A stretch of 64,000 nucleotides of DNA from Sindora glabra (GCA_020226215.1 CM035230.1:20255883-20319882); one strand, 5' to 3'. Positions 48,492-62,163 are shown, numbered from the stretch's first letter. A program made the numbers and translations. The notes: a model not told the origin generated them from the sequence alone.

Positions 48492-49919
48492 CAAATTTGC
48501 TAGGATGCATTTCTCTCTCTAAGAATTTAGATTCGATGTTTTCCGAGTGATTTAGAGTTTTAGGAGACTTATGAGTGTGTCTGTAATGTGCTACCCTCAA
48601 GCCCTTTTTATAAAACTTAGGTAAGTCACAATCCTAGTCCTACTAGGATAATGCTTCCAAAATCTTAATCACACTTAACAACTCATTTTATCCTTATCTT
48701 AGAGATAATGAGGAGAGATAGAATTTATCTATTAATTATCTAATATTAGATAATATTTTCTCATAATATAAATATCTTAATATTAGATAATTACATATAG
48801 TTATCAAATATCAAAATAATATTATCTCATAATATATTTATCTAATATCTGATAACTTAATTATTTGATATTACTTTAATATCAAATAATATCATATAAT
48901 ATATATATATTATGTGAATTTATTATTCTTAATAATAATATATATATACACGAAAATAAGTCTAATTAATTAGATATTAATATAATTAAAGTCTAATTAA
49001 TTATTATCTTATTCCTACTCCTTTTATGTGACCTTGTAGGTTCTTACTACATTGACAATGACTCATTATTGAGCCATAGACAATGAGCAGTATCTAACAA
49101 TACATCACTGCCACTCAAGTAGTAAGAATGTTTGTGATTCGACATCTACCTAATACATGATTAACATTTTGCATCATAACCCTTTTGTAATAATATCCAA
49201 ATTGAACTAGAGGTATGGAATGTGTCATCCTCGTCAATGTTCAATTTATATTTCTTGATACTGAGTAGACTAAAAATAAATGATTAATATCACATATTAA
49301 TCTAATTGAATATGGTCATGCATTTCTAAGTCTCACTCAATTAAGGGGCCCAAGGATATTTCTCTTTTATACAAAAGTAACAAAATCCCATCTACATCAC
49401 TCACTTCCCTCTGCACGATTTATGACATACCCAATCAATACCCTATTTGTCATCTTGATTAAAGGTGATATAAGATAATATTAAAGTGAGTAATTCCTCA
49501 TTTAGGGAACCGTAGTGACTCTAGGTCAAAGGTTTATATGTATTTGTGATCATATGAGAATAACATATGACACGTCTATCCATGCAATATTCTCATAATG
49601 AGTCAGTCCAGTACATTGTTCACTAGCAATGTACTCATATATTGACTTGATATCACATATCCATGATTCGTAATCATCAATCACTATACATGCTAGTCTC
49701 GATGTATTATTACTATCCTTTTCGTAATAATACTTGACTAGGAGCATTTTAAGAATAGCGAAGTTATTCTAAGGATAATTATTATATTAAGTTATAAATT
49801 GAGCATAATAATAAAATTATAAAAATAAAATATAAGAATTAAATTACCTAAAATAAAATATAATACATTGTGTATAACTTCAATCATCTATATGATTGGT
49901 TCTAGGGCACACCCCAACA
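48492..49919 (-). repeat. 5' LTR of long copia element, truncated inside
   Basis: Aligns with 41694-43127 over its whole length with many point differences. Starts TGTTGGGGTGTGCCC on the minus strand (3' LTR: TGTTGGTATGTATCC). Confidence 0.9.
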
Positions 49920-49924
49920 CATAT

Positions 49925-50756
49925 TTACCATAGTTTAGGCATGAACTTGCTTTTAATTTGAAACTAGTGGGGTTTTTTTGAACATATCCCATAGTTTGGG
50001 AGAGTAAATTACATTTGACCCTTTGATTTATTATAAATAAAAATTTCAATTAGAATATACTAAAAACTTACAAAAATCTCCATTGAGATATAGGCTGAAA
50101 TAGATATACATTGTAATATAATTAAATTATTTCTACTATGTTTAAGTAAAATAATTAACAGATTTTTTTAACTATTAGTTACCATGACTATTTAAGGTAA
50201 AAAATTATATTTAACTATTTGCAATCATAAAATTCTTAAAGTACATATTTTATTTGTTATAAATTTTTTACTGTAACTATGTTTTAAAACTGCAAGCAAT
50301 TTAGTTTATGCATAATTTATAAGTTTTTAGTATTTCTTCTAATATTATTTTATACGAAAATAGAATTTCCGTGTATTAATTTCATGTGTTTGTTTATTTA
50401 CTGCATTCAATGAAGATATGGTAGGTTACATTAAAATGAATTGATTCTTAAATTGCGTACTTTATCAATGGTTTATATTTGGTATAAAGATAGGAATTTT
50501 ATATTAATTTACTATGCATATCTATACCTATAATATCTATATATTTCATTAAAACTCTTTCATCCGTAAAGAAAATTTGTTGATATGCTGATGAATTTAG
50601 ATTCTTATCCAAGGCTTTCTATTCTATCAAAGTTTAAAACATTTTACGAAACTATGTCATTTGAATTATCCATTTGATGTAGAATTCTTAATGAAGCACA
50701 ATTTGAATGGCAATTGCATTGAAACATTAATATTATAGTATTGATAGATAATATAA
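49925..50756. other. Intergenic, no gene
   Basis: AT-rich, nothing recognised. Confidence 0.5.
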
Positions 50757-51232
50757 AGTTCTTTAGAAACATTTAATTTTGTTTATAACATTTTTAGGGC
50801 TTACAAATAATATTAAGGATTTTCATTATGTAATCATACTTTTTTCCCTTTAATATTTTAAGGAGGTAAAAATTGTACAATAAGACTTTCGTTTTGTGCA
50901 AGTAGCTAATAGTTGATAAACTAGTTAGTAGTTAATAAATTAACTAATAATTGATAAGCTAACTGATTATTTAAAAAGTGTTTTGCATTATGATGTTCTT
51001 TAGAAGCATTTAATTTTGTTTATAACATTTTTAGAGCTTGCAAATAATATTAAGGATTTTTATCATGTAATCATACCTTTTTCCCTTTAATATTTGGAAG
51101 AGGTAAAAATTGTACAATAAGAGTTCTATTCCACGTAAGTAGCTAATAATTGATAAGCTAGTTAGTATTTAATAAGTTAATTGATAACTAATAGTTAATA
51201 AGTTAACTAATTATTTAAGAAATATTTCACAA
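50757..51232. repeat. ~240-bp tandem duplication
   Basis: Units about 50757-50996 and 50997-51232. Each begins 'ttctttagaa.catttaattt', contains 'aaaaattgtacaataagag' or its variant, and ends with reiterated 'ttgataagctagttagta' motifs. The TTAACTTATTAG-type motif array recalls 900-970. Confidence 0.9.
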
Positions 51233-53589
51233 AATTAGCTATTGAGTTAGTTAAAATTCTAAAATAATGTAAAAGGATATATTAATAGAAATAAATATAT
51301 AATAAAAATAATTCATATTTATCTAACAAATAAATTATATTAATGTAATTAAGAAGTTTAAAATAAAAATATAATATTTAATATTTAATTAATTATATTT
51401 TATGCAAAAAATATTTAGATTTATATTATAAAGGGCATGAGTTGAAAATTAATAAAAAAATAAAGATAAATTTGATTTTTTTTAAAAGATAGTAACTTCT
51501 AGGTTCTAAGCTACTTTGTATAATTTATTAAATTAAATATTATTTTTTAATAAATTTGTGCAAAAAATATCCTTAGAAACTAATTTGTAACTTATTGATC
51601 ATGTTAATAAGTTGCAAGTTATCTTATTTATTGTACAAAATAAAAACAAGGTATAATCAATTACATTAAGAGATTTACCTACTTTACATATGGAAAAAGT
51701 TTATTAGGGGTGGAATGCATGATTACGATTGGTTTCATGCAAAAATAAGTTTAACATATAGTAAAACCTTCATTACAAAATATTTGAGAATGTGGAAGTA
51801 ATTCACTACCTAATTAAAGGTGTGAGATTTGAAATGGGAGTTATTATTATGTTTTTTTTTTGTGAAAAAATGTGCGAATGAAAATAGAAGATGAGGCACA
51901 AAGATAAAGTAAAATAAAATAATTGTAACAATTTGTGAAAAATATTTATATATTACATTTATTTTTTGTTTCTAATTATCGTATTTTTTAACTAAATTTA
52001 TTGTATTAATTCATAAATTATTAATAATATTTACGTAAATATACACACTTATAATTTTTTTTTATCATATACATAATTATAGTTGATAAAAAGAATGTTG
52101 TAGACGGGAGCTAATCTAGCGCGCTCGCAGTGTGTGGGTGGGGTATCCTTTGGGTATATTTTGTATAAGTGATCTAACATCCGTACTTTGTATAATGTGC
52201 ACACATGATTTTGTTCTCTAGCAAAACGGTCTCGTGTAGACCACCAAATCTTGTGGCTACACTTCCTCCAACCTCACTTAGGAGAAAGAGGCCAAAATGA
52301 TTAAATTGATATCTATAGAAGCATAAAGCGAAATTTTTTCCACGATAAATACTATGCTAATTAGTGTTTATTAACCTGAAAGATCAAATCAATCAATTCA
52401 TATTTATTAGGTATTGAATGAAAGGGAAGACTTCTAAAGCCGTCTTAACTAGAAAGAATTGGTTATATATGATCAGTAAATAAACGAATTCTTAAATATT
52501 TAATATATTATTATCACAACGAATTCAATGTAAAGTTAATTTTGTTCGATCTGCACACCCTAGAAATTTAAATAAAAACAAATCATTAAATTAGTTATTT
52601 ATTAAATGAATAATTTGATTTAACTCACATATATATAAGTTTCAATGTCTTAGTGGGTTAATGTTAAACTTGCTACAAATTTTATTTGCATTCAAAAGAA
52701 GCCTTACTCATATGACTTATTAAAATCATACCACATTAATTCAATATTCATTATATACTATTTTTAATTTATCTATTTAATTCCATACTAAATACTAAAT
52801 TAATCAATCCACATTAATTATTTTTATTAAATACTGAGTCATTAAAATTGTTAAATTTTATCTTTAATCTAGTTATTAGATACTAACTTTACCGATCCTT
52901 TTTAGTTGCTTAAGAAAATGAAAAGAAAACTCAACATTCAGTAGATATGTATATTCAACTGAAAATCAAATAACACCAGTGAATGGGGAACTATTTGAAG
53001 TACCACTTCGCAAATATCAAGTTAATTGATAAATTATTTGAAATTTATATTCCCACTAATTTGATTTTTTGTGGTTTCGTCTCTTTGGCTTTCGTCACTG
53101 ATGATTGATTTTATAGATTGAATTTCTTATCTTTGATTTGAATTTTTTTTTAATTTATTGAATTTGATTGAAAAAGTAAACAATCAAAGTTTATTAATTA
53201 ATGTTAACTTTCATCCTTACAGAATCAATTACATTGATTTTGTTAATAAAATTAAAATTGGTTGAATAATTAAAAAAATTAAATTTAATATGATTCAAAA
53301 GTTATAATATAATAAATGAACTTGAACAATAAAATTAAAATAATTAAAATATTGAAATTGATAAAATAGTTATTTTAATGAGACAAAATTATGAGTAGGG
53401 AAACAAAATTTAGTAAGATATAGAATCAATTCTTTATGGGACAATTCATAATCTGGTTAAAATATTTAACAGACTCTTCATGTGCGAGAAAAATCTTATC
53501 ATTATTCTTCTCAATCAATAAATAACAGAACAAAAGATATATAAAATACGTTGACTTTATCAATCAATGGCCATAATCATGTAAGCTAT
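51233..53589. other. Intergenic, no gene
   Basis: AT-rich. A local GC-richer patch at 52100-52270 ('ctagcgcgctcgcagtgtg') has no reading frame and no RNA-gene features that I recognise. Confidence 0.5.
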
Positions 53590-56555
53590 TTGTAAATAAT
53601 TATCAGTAAGAGTCCTCACAAATCTAAATATAAGATTAACTACTCTTAATCAATATCTAATTATTAATTATTATTATTAGTTATTATATTATTAATTTCC
53701 TAAGTGCAGTAAGTCGACCATTTTGAACTGACAGATTATTAATTATTTAAGCTACACTAAGATCATTTTTCATCACCATTATTACTTTCCTTTTTATTTT
53801 TTAGGTTTTTAGTCTTTGTCTCATGTTTAGTCCCCCTAATATCTTTCTACTTCCTTCTTTCTCTGTGGATTCAAGGATATGCCTTTTATCATAGTCATCT
53901 AAAAACCTAACATAAAAAATTAAAATATTATTAAAAATTATAAAATAAAGACTACATTGATTCTAAAAAAATATTTATATAATTTAATATAATTTTAAAT
54001 ATTGATATTTATAAAATCTTTATTTCATAAAAATTATCATAACAGAACAATTTTTCATATACGTGATGGATTTTATTTTCTTTTAAAAAAAGTTTAATCA
54101 CTAGTATCAATCTTAACTTTATATTATATAAACATTAAATTTTATTTAATATTTATCTGAATTTTACAAATTGAAACAAATAAAGAGAATTTATTAGATA
54201 CATATATATTATATTTATTTGAATATTAACATATATTATAATTATACTATATGATTATTTTGTAAGCAAAATAATAATTTAATTTCAAACTTTTACTATC
54301 AAATTTTAAACTTAAAGGAATACATTTACGTGTTATTCCTAACAGTGTAAATATATTTTTAATATTTTAAAATTTATATTACAATATCTCACAGAATAAG
54401 GCTAACAATCTTTTGAACTTTACAACACACTAAGAGATAAAATAATTATATAACAAAATTAAATCATGAAAGAAGGCAGTACAATTAGACATGAGCAATA
54501 ATAATGATGACAGAATTATTGTAAACTAAGCTATGCAAATTAAATATGGTTATTATTAATAAATATTCAGAACTAAATGTGTTTATTTATAATAAAATCA
54601 AATTGATAATAATACGAGTCCGTGAATTAAACTATGAATGCTTATGTTTAAATTATATTTATTAAATTAGTTTGGCTATCAGAAAAATTATTTTGAACTA
54701 TTTTTATGTTTAAATAAAGTTTTCATCCTTATAATTTGCAGGTGTAACTTTGCAAAAGACATAGAGGAAAGATATATATCTTAAATTTGGGTGATTTTAT
54801 GCATACTTGATGCGCTTCCATATTTGATATTCTGACTAAATATGTAACAGATGGGCCTATGATGTTAACAGAAAATACTACTAGGATACCCAATCATACT
54901 TTATTCTTGAGAATTTTAATATTTTTTACCATAGACTCAAGTGATATTGGTCACTTGACCCATCGGGAAAATATGGGGAAAAATATTAAAGGTAGACAGA
55001 GATCATCCTCAAAGAAATGGCATTCCAGTGGATGCAACACTATTTTCTCTTCTATTTCATTACATCCATGAAAATTACTGACTTTCTTCAATTGGTAGAA
55101 GAACCGGAACCTACTTTTGTAATTTAGTTTTGAAATTGTGATATGAAAAATCAAAGCTACTCTATATGTATGAGAATTGATAAATCAAAAGTAAATGTAT
55201 AGTTAACCTAAATTAAACATCCACATCTTTGACGTAATGATAGATCCACATATCATTAGATCTGATTATTAATATACTATTATGTAATATGATGAAATTG
55301 ATTTAAAAAAATAAATTTAATGTATGATCAAATTTAATAATATATTAATACATTATTACTTTAGTAGTGTATCATAATCTTTCTCATATTTTAATCAATT
55401 TTTTTTTCCTTTAGGAGAAGCAATGCGCTCAGGGAGAAAATGTGTACCTTTGTTGATTATTAATGACAGTTAATTTCAAGCATGTGAAAAATGAAAATTA
55501 AGTTTGGTACCTTCTTATCTTTTAGAAAATTAATGGATTTTAAATATATAGCAGCGGCAAAATATGTTGGAAAAATTTACAAATCTAGACTGCCTGGAAT
55601 AATTGGCCTTTTTTTCTTTTCTTATATGATATTCCCACTGCCGACCTCAGAACTGAATTAGGAATTAGTGAATCTCAAATTTAAGAGATTCTTCCATGGG
55701 AATCAAAGTCCAGAAATTGTGTGAGATACTGAAAGACAATCACAATAAAAAACATCTTTTGATTAAAAGAATTAGTAAAATCGAAATTTAGAGTAGAATT
55801 TTAGTGAGTATGAAAGTAGGTTCTGCAATCCTCAAATTTGAAAGAATGATTTACTGGAGTCCACGCCAACAACAATTTAAAAATGGAAAGGACTAAAAAG
55901 ATAAGAAGACAAAGCTCTAATCAAACAGAAAAAAGAAATGATGATAGATGCGTACGGAAGCTGATGATGGGAATAGAGCATGATTGAACGGATTATTCTC
56001 CAAATCAAATTTCCTTTCTACTCACTTTTATTCTTAGGAGTGTCAATTTCTGACATAATGCAATAACTCAACGTGAATCCAACACATTTATTTGGGTTCA
56101 GGTTTATATGTCAATCTATTTAAAAATTTATATTAATTTTTTAATAATTTTTATTTAAAAAATAAATAATATTTTGATCATAAATAGAAATATAAAATTA
56201 TTAATTTAATAAAATAATAATAAATTAAAATAATATTTTATTAATAATTAAAATATTTTTATAAAAATAATAAATAATTAAATTTAATAAATAAATTTAT
56301 GATATATATTTTATTATTTAAAGTTATTAAATAAATTCAATGGGTGATCCGTAAATCTACACAAATAACATAATTAATAAATAACATAATTAATAAATAG
56401 ATTGATCCGAATTACATGAATTGCTACCCTACTTGCAATGATCAAAGATGAATGATGGGATTAAGGGAATAACTTAAGGCATGGTAATTGAGAATGACTG
56501 ATACACACGACAGTAGTAGAATAGCATAATTAAAATGAAAAATATTAATAATTCA
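53590..56555 (+). pseudogene. Decayed tandem copy A of the melibiase 5' region
   Basis: 53590-53897 aligns with 59777-60093, the promoter and first exon of the intact gene. Landmarks are 'agagtcct', 'ctacactaagatcatttttcatca' and 'atctttctacttccttctttctctgtggattcaagg'. The position of the gene's ATG reads TTA here and the donor GGGTAT reads GGATAT, so neither start nor donor is kept. Downstream, 53920-56555 matches copy B, including a block at 54740-55150 ('gatgcgcttccatattt', 'accatagactcaagtgat', 'attacatccatg'). No exons 2-5 are present. The 70-codon frame at 54859-55071 is not conserved in copy B and is not called. Confidence 0.65.
56060..56420. other. A/T-rich block inside copy A absent from copy B
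   Basis: In copy B the sequence flanking this block is continuous ('tttcctttttatttgctttt' directly to 'ggaccgga..gggaataa'). The block is either an insertion in A or a loss in B. Confidence 0.4.
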
Positions 56556-56851
56556 ATTATTACTATTATTAAATAGATAAGAAGACTGATTAGGAGACAG
56601 ATAGATTACACTATTATACTAATTTATTTTTCATTTTTTTAATATTTCTCACATTACTAGTCTCTCTAATGTTTTTCTACTTCTTTCTTTATCTATGAAA
56701 AATATTATAAAAATTAAAATAAATAAAAAATTATAAAAGAAAGAACACATTGATTCTATAAATAAAAATATTTATATATTTAATGTAAATTTAAATATTA
56801 ATATTAATATGATCATTGTTTCAAAAAAGTTATCATAACATAACATTTTTA

Positions 56852-57185
56852 TATACTTGATGAAGTTTATTTTCTTTTAAAAAAATCAAGGCATTTGTGT
56901 CGATCTTAACTTAAAATTTTATAAACATAAACTTTTATTTAACATTTGTGAAAATTTTACAAATTAAAATAAATATAGACTTTTGAGAATTTATTAAACA
57001 CACACACACAAATTTTTGTATACTTGATGAAATTTATTTTCTTTAAAAAAAATCAAGGCATTTGTGTCGATCTTAACTTAAAATTTTATAAACATAAACT
57101 TTTATTTAATATTTGTCAAAAATTTACAAATTAAAATAAATATAGACTTTTGAGAATTTATTAAACACATACACACACACATCTT
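56852..57185. repeat. 167-bp tandem duplication inside copy B
   Basis: Units start at 56852 and 57019 with 'tatacttgatgaa'; both contain 'tcaaggcatttgtgtcgat' and end in a CA-rich microsatellite. Copy A has a single diverged version. Confidence 0.9.
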
Positions 57186-57254
57186 ATAGATTATCTATCT
57201 AATTTAATATGAACATAAATACACACACACATCTAATAGATTATACATCTAATT

Positions 57255-57472
57255 TAATATGAACATAGATTTTGTAAACAAAATAATTTAAATTCAAAAT
57301 TTTTATTATTAAATTTTAAACTTAAATGAATACGTTTATGTGTTATTCCTAGTATGAACATAGATTATAATTATATTGTATGATTATTTTGTATACAAAA
57401 CATTTTAAATTCAAAATTTTTATTATTAAATTTTAAACTTAAATGAATACGTTTATGTGTTATTCCTAGCAA
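57255..57472. repeat. ~110-bp tandem duplication inside copy B
   Basis: 'aacatagatt...gtta' through 'aatacgtttatgtgttattc' occurs at about 57259-57350 and 57356-57469, the second unit with a ~25-base insertion near its start. Confidence 0.85.
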
Positions 57473-58080
57473 GGTAGATATACTTTTAATATTTTAAAAT
57501 TTATATTATAATATCTCACAGTATAAGAATAATAATTTTTAAACTTTGCAACACACTAAAAACATAAAATAATAATGTAAAAAAAATCATCAAAGAAAGC
57601 AATACAACAGGATATGGACAATAATAATGACAGAATTATTGTACACTAAACCAGACAAGTTAATTGCCATTATTATTATTATTATTATTATAGAATCAAA
57701 ATGACAATGATATGTATGTGAATTATCTCAATGCTTATGTTTAAAATATAGTAATTAAATAAGTTTACCATCCTGAAAAACTATTTTAAACAATTTTTGT
57801 GTTCAAATTAAGTTCTTTGCTGGTAAAGGCATAGAGGACAGAAGTATATTTTAAATTTGAGTGATATCATGTATACCCTTAGTTGATGCGCTTCCATATT
57901 TGGCATTGTGACACTCGAGGCCTCTAATACTAACAGAAAAATGCTACTAGGATGCCCTGTCATATTTTAGTCTTGAGAGTTCTATTAATTTTGACCATAG
58001 ACTCAAGTGATCCTGATATTGTAACCTACTGGGAAAATATGGGAAAACTAAGTTTAAGGAAGATATAGATAATCCTTAGA

Positions 58081-59275
58081 CAGTGTTTGATTCATGGAAT
58101 ATTTTCTATATTCTCAGAAATGTTTCAACAAAATATCATATTTTCATATTTGATTCAAAGTTTGAAAAAAAAATTTGAGAATCTCACATTCCCAGGAATA
58201 TTTTTGGCCTAATTTTTTCCCAAAATATTTTTATGAAGAGAGGTGGATATTTCACATTCCTATAAAATGGGAATGTTAATGTTAAGATAAAAAGATAAAA
58301 TTATCCTTGCAATTAATTCTTTTTCTTATTTATCATTTTATCAAATAATTTTTAATTTAAATTGAAAAATAATTATTAATTTATTTTTAAAATATTTTTA
58401 TTTTTTAATTTTAATTTGTATTTCTAATTTTTAATTTTTTAATGATAACAATCATAATTATACTAAATAAGTGAAAAAAATAAAAAAATAATTTATAAAT
58501 TCCAATCCTATTAATTTCTAAATTCTAATCTTAATTTATTCTAAAAAATTTTTATTTTTATTTTTCACTAACTTATATTTTTTATTTTCAATTTTTTCAT
58601 GATAACAAGCATGACATATTAAAAAAAGGATTTGTAAAGTAACTTTAAACTTTTAAATTTTGATTTGTATAATTACATTAATTAATATTACATATTCACA
58701 TGTAATATGTATTTTTAAAATTTTTTTGCATAAAAATTACAATCAAAATTTATAATATTTTTTATAATTTTTAATGCCCTAGAAAAAAAAAAAACTAAAA
58801 TTTTAAATATGTGAGTCAAGTGAAATTAATATTCTGATATTAGAAATGACTATTAGTTTGATTATATAATTAATTATATGAAAAATTCAAATTTAAATTC
58901 TTAAAAATTATAATATTTTATATATTAAATTATTTATTATATTTTAGTTGAATAGAATTCAAATTATTAATTTATTAGGTCATCAAAAGTCTTCATTCAT
59001 AAATTTTTAATTAAATCTATAATTTATTACAATTTATAACAAAAAAATTAATATAGGTATTTTTTGAAAAGGTACTAAGATTCTTAGGAATATAAAGTGT
59101 AAACCATACATGGAATTATGATATATTTGGGAATTTAAATAAATATTCCTAGGAATTTATATATTGAATCAAACTTAGGGATGTTACGTTCCAAAAAATC
59201 ACATACTTGAGAATATATACTTTTTCGAGAATGTACACGTTTTCAAAAATGTAGAATTCTGCAAACTAAACCCCC
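58081..59275. mobile_element. hAT-like MITE, ~1.2 kb, inserted in copy B
   Basis: The insertion is defined by comparison: copy A runs without interruption from the sequence left of 58080 to that right of 59280. Ends are imperfect inverted repeats (CAGTGTTTGATTCATGGAAT; right end read on the minus strand GGGGGTTTAGTTTGCAGAAT). Flanks TCCTTAGA and CCTTTAGA are a plausible diverged 8-bp target duplication. No ORF. Confidence 0.65.
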
Positions 59276-59659
59276 TTTAGAGAAATGTAATGCTAGTCGA
59301 TGCAGCTCAATTCTCACCACTATTTTATTACATCCATGTAAATTATTGACTTTCTTAATTTGACAGAGGAATCGGGGATTATTTATGTAATTCAACTTCG
59401 AAGTTGGGATTGATATGTCAAAGGAACTATTATGTATGAGAAAAGCTAAGTTGGGATTGTAAAAAGTGAAAGCTAAGTTTTATACTGAAGGAATTATTTT
59501 CTAAATAAAATTTCCTTTTTATTTGCTTTTATTCGTGGAATGATCAATGATTGACCGGACAATGGGAATAAATTAGGGCATGATAATTGGGAACGGGTGA
59601 CATGCATCACAAGAGTAGAATAACATAATTAAAATTAAAATTAAAAGTATTAATAACTC

Positions 59660-59661
<2 letters not shown>

Positions 59662-59718
<57 letters not shown>
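59662..59718. repeat. (ATT)n microsatellite
   Basis: About 19 uninterrupted ATT units at the junction of copy B and copy C. Copy A has only a short version near 56555. Confidence 0.95.
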
Positions 59719-59719
<1 letters not shown>

Positions 59720-59776
59720 GAAGTAGATGAAAAGACCAACAAGGGAACAGATTATACTATTGTACTATTTTTTAAT

Positions 59777-60023
59777 TGAGGTGTTTTGTAAATAAGATCC
59801 AGCTGTGAACGGATAAGAGTCCTAATGAATTTAAATATGTTACTCTCAATCAGCATCCACTATTAAGAAGTTCAATTAGTAATTATATTATTATTATTTT
59901 ATATTATATTACTTCCTAATTGAGATATCCAACTGACTATTATTTATGTAAACCACACTGAGTTCATTTTTCATCAAAATTATTATTATTTTTCTTTTCG
60001 TTCTTTTTAATCTTTGTTGTTAT
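59777..60023 (+). promoter_or_regulatory. Upstream region of melibiase gene
   Basis: Conserved with 53590-53845 of copy A. A T/A-rich TATA-like stretch 'ttttatattatatta' lies at 59898-59912. No transcription start can be fixed from the sequence. Confidence 0.4.
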
Positions 60024-62121
60024 ATGGTCTCCTTGATGTCTTTCTACATCTTTCTTTGTCTATGGATTCAAGGGTATCCCTTCTATCATAGTCATGCCAT
60101 CTTAATTTTCTTTTTCTATACATCTTTTTTTGGTTGCTTGCCAAATTTTATTCGTTAATTTCTTTTCTTCTAAAATTCTCCTTGCAGCTGCTATTACGTC
60201 GAAATAGTTTAAGTTTTGATTTCTCCTACTCAGATATGTTTTTAATGTTGATGTATTATTAAAATCTTAGTATTTCTTCCGGTCATATTTTAACAAGTGA
60301 AATTTTTTGATGTGATAGTCTAGAAAATATAAAAGTTAAAGGAATCATTTTCTCATCAAATAAGTTTATCAATTATTTTTTTTCAAAATTCAGTGTGCTG
60401 TCTCAAGATACATCCTTGAAAGGCCAACAAAAAGCTGTCTTTCCACCAAGAGGCTGGAATTCCTACGATTCCTTTAGTTGGACAATCTCAGAACAAGAGT
60501 TCTTGGAAAGTGCTCAAATTATTTCACAACGTCTGCTTTGTCATGGATACGAGGTAAAATACTAAATAATTTTTTTTTTATAGATTTACTAATTTGAATA
60601 TAATGATGAATTTAAATTTTAAAAAAACTTTTACAATCACAATTTTGTATTATTTCGTACTACAAAAATAATAACATTAGTGTACATTGCTTTTTTTATG
60701 TTTGTGCTTAAGCGACGTAGTCGCATTTGCAAACATAATCATAATAAAATTATGCACGAATATGTCAATAAAATATCAAGATCTCCTCAATTTCTTGTTT
60801 TATCAATTTAAAAGTGAGATATAACTTATTTAAATTTAGATCTCCTCAGGGCTTTTCTGCAGACCCTAAAGTAGATTTCTATGTCTTTCTCTATTTTAAA
60901 TTTATATTTTACATTTTTTTTACGTTTTAAATATGCAAATGAATAGCACTTCGGTTATGGTTATTGATTGTTTTTCCTTCAAATTATTGTAGTATGCTGT
61001 GGTGGATTACCTTTGGTATAGAAATAGAAAGGGAAGCAGTGATTCTCTTGGATTTGATAGCATTGATAAATGGGGGAGAATGCTGCCTGACGAAGAAAGA
61101 TGGCCTTCTTCAAAGGGCGGAAAAGGGTTCCGCGAAGTATCTGACAAAGTACATAAGATGGGTTTGAAGTTTGGAATTCACGTTATGGGAGGGATAAGCA
61201 CACAAGCAGTCAATGCCAACACACCTATCTCAAATATAAAAAAGGTATGATATTAATTACCCCTTTAATATTTCAAATTTAATAATAATTTTGATCCCTA
61301 AATATACAAATTGACTTCGTATGATCTTCTTAAAATACAACAATCCGTTTTGGTCCCTCCTATACAGAATTAGAATAACTTAGGTTTAATTGGTAGCTTC
61401 CGCAAAAATAAAAATGTATAAATTCCTAATTAACATACATATATAGTTCAAATGTGATTAAAAACAAACAATCAATGGAAGACAAAATTAAGGAAATTCA
61501 CATAATCAATTTAGAATATTGTAAATTAATTGTATGACCTAGCTACAAGTCAAAACTTCCCCAATTTGACAGTTAGAATTATGTGACCCCCTAACTATCC
61601 TCTCAATTATTATCAACATAAAGTTTTATTGTTCCCTCATATGTTAATTATGATTTTCAATATTAAACATGACAAGTGATTAATGTAGGCCCACTTTGGC
61701 CCAGTTAGTCTATCAATAGGTCGGAAACAGCATTAGTTTTAACGAAAACAGGATGCAAGTAATTTGCATTCTAAATGAAGGAAACTTATAATTAAATCTA
61801 AATTTTTTTAGCGATTTCTTTGTGTTTTTAGGCCAAAGTTAAATTCATCTAGACATATTTAATCACGGCTTTCATTTTCTCGAAAATTTGTAGGGAACGG
61901 CATACAAAAAATCTGGTCGAGTGTGGCGTGCAAAAGACGTAGGAGTTCCCGGAAGAGCTTGTAAATGGATGCCTCATGGTTTCATGGGTGTAAATATAAC
62001 AATGGGAGCTGGAAAAGCCTTTTTGAAGTCTCTTTATCATCTTTATGCTTCATGGGGCGTTGATTTTGGTACTTTTCCTACTAAAGAGCATTTATTTTTT
62101 AAATTAAATTATTTATTATCA

Positions 62122-62163
<42 letters not shown>

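Larger units (their letters stand above)
41471..49919 (-). mobile_element. Ty1/copia retrotransposon with long LTRs, defective
   Basis: 8.4-kb minus-strand element. 3' LTR 41471-43127, 5' LTR 48492-49919. The polypurine tract AAGTGGGAGAT abuts the 3' LTR (plus-strand CCAACAATCTCCCACTTGG at 43122-43140). Both LTRs begin TGTTGG on the minus strand. Internal gag and pol domains are in canonical copia order (PR-IN-RT-RH) but broken. The inner end of the 5' LTR, the primer-binding site and part of the leader are missing. Flanking pentamers (TATAC left, CATAT right) do not match. Confidence 0.92.
56556..59776 (+). pseudogene. Decayed tandem copy B of the melibiase 5' region
   Basis: A relic of exon 1 is at 56656-56693 ('ctagtctctctaatgttttt', ctttatctatg); ATG is CTA here. 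Most of the promoter block present in A and C is deleted. 56700-58080 and 59280-59660 align with copy A. It carries its own later changes: a 167-bp internal tandem duplication, a ~120-bp duplication and a 1.2-kb insertion at 58081-59275. Confidence 0.6.

Noticed and set aside
52100..52270. GC-rich patch considered as a small RNA gene
   Set aside because: No cloverleaf, box elements or strong inverted repeat found; probably a worn transposon end.
54859..55154. Overlapping ~70-codon frames on both strands in copy A
   Set aside because: The corresponding region of copy B has frame-shifting differences and the 1.2-kb insertion, with no preserved frame, so the conservation is not protein-level.
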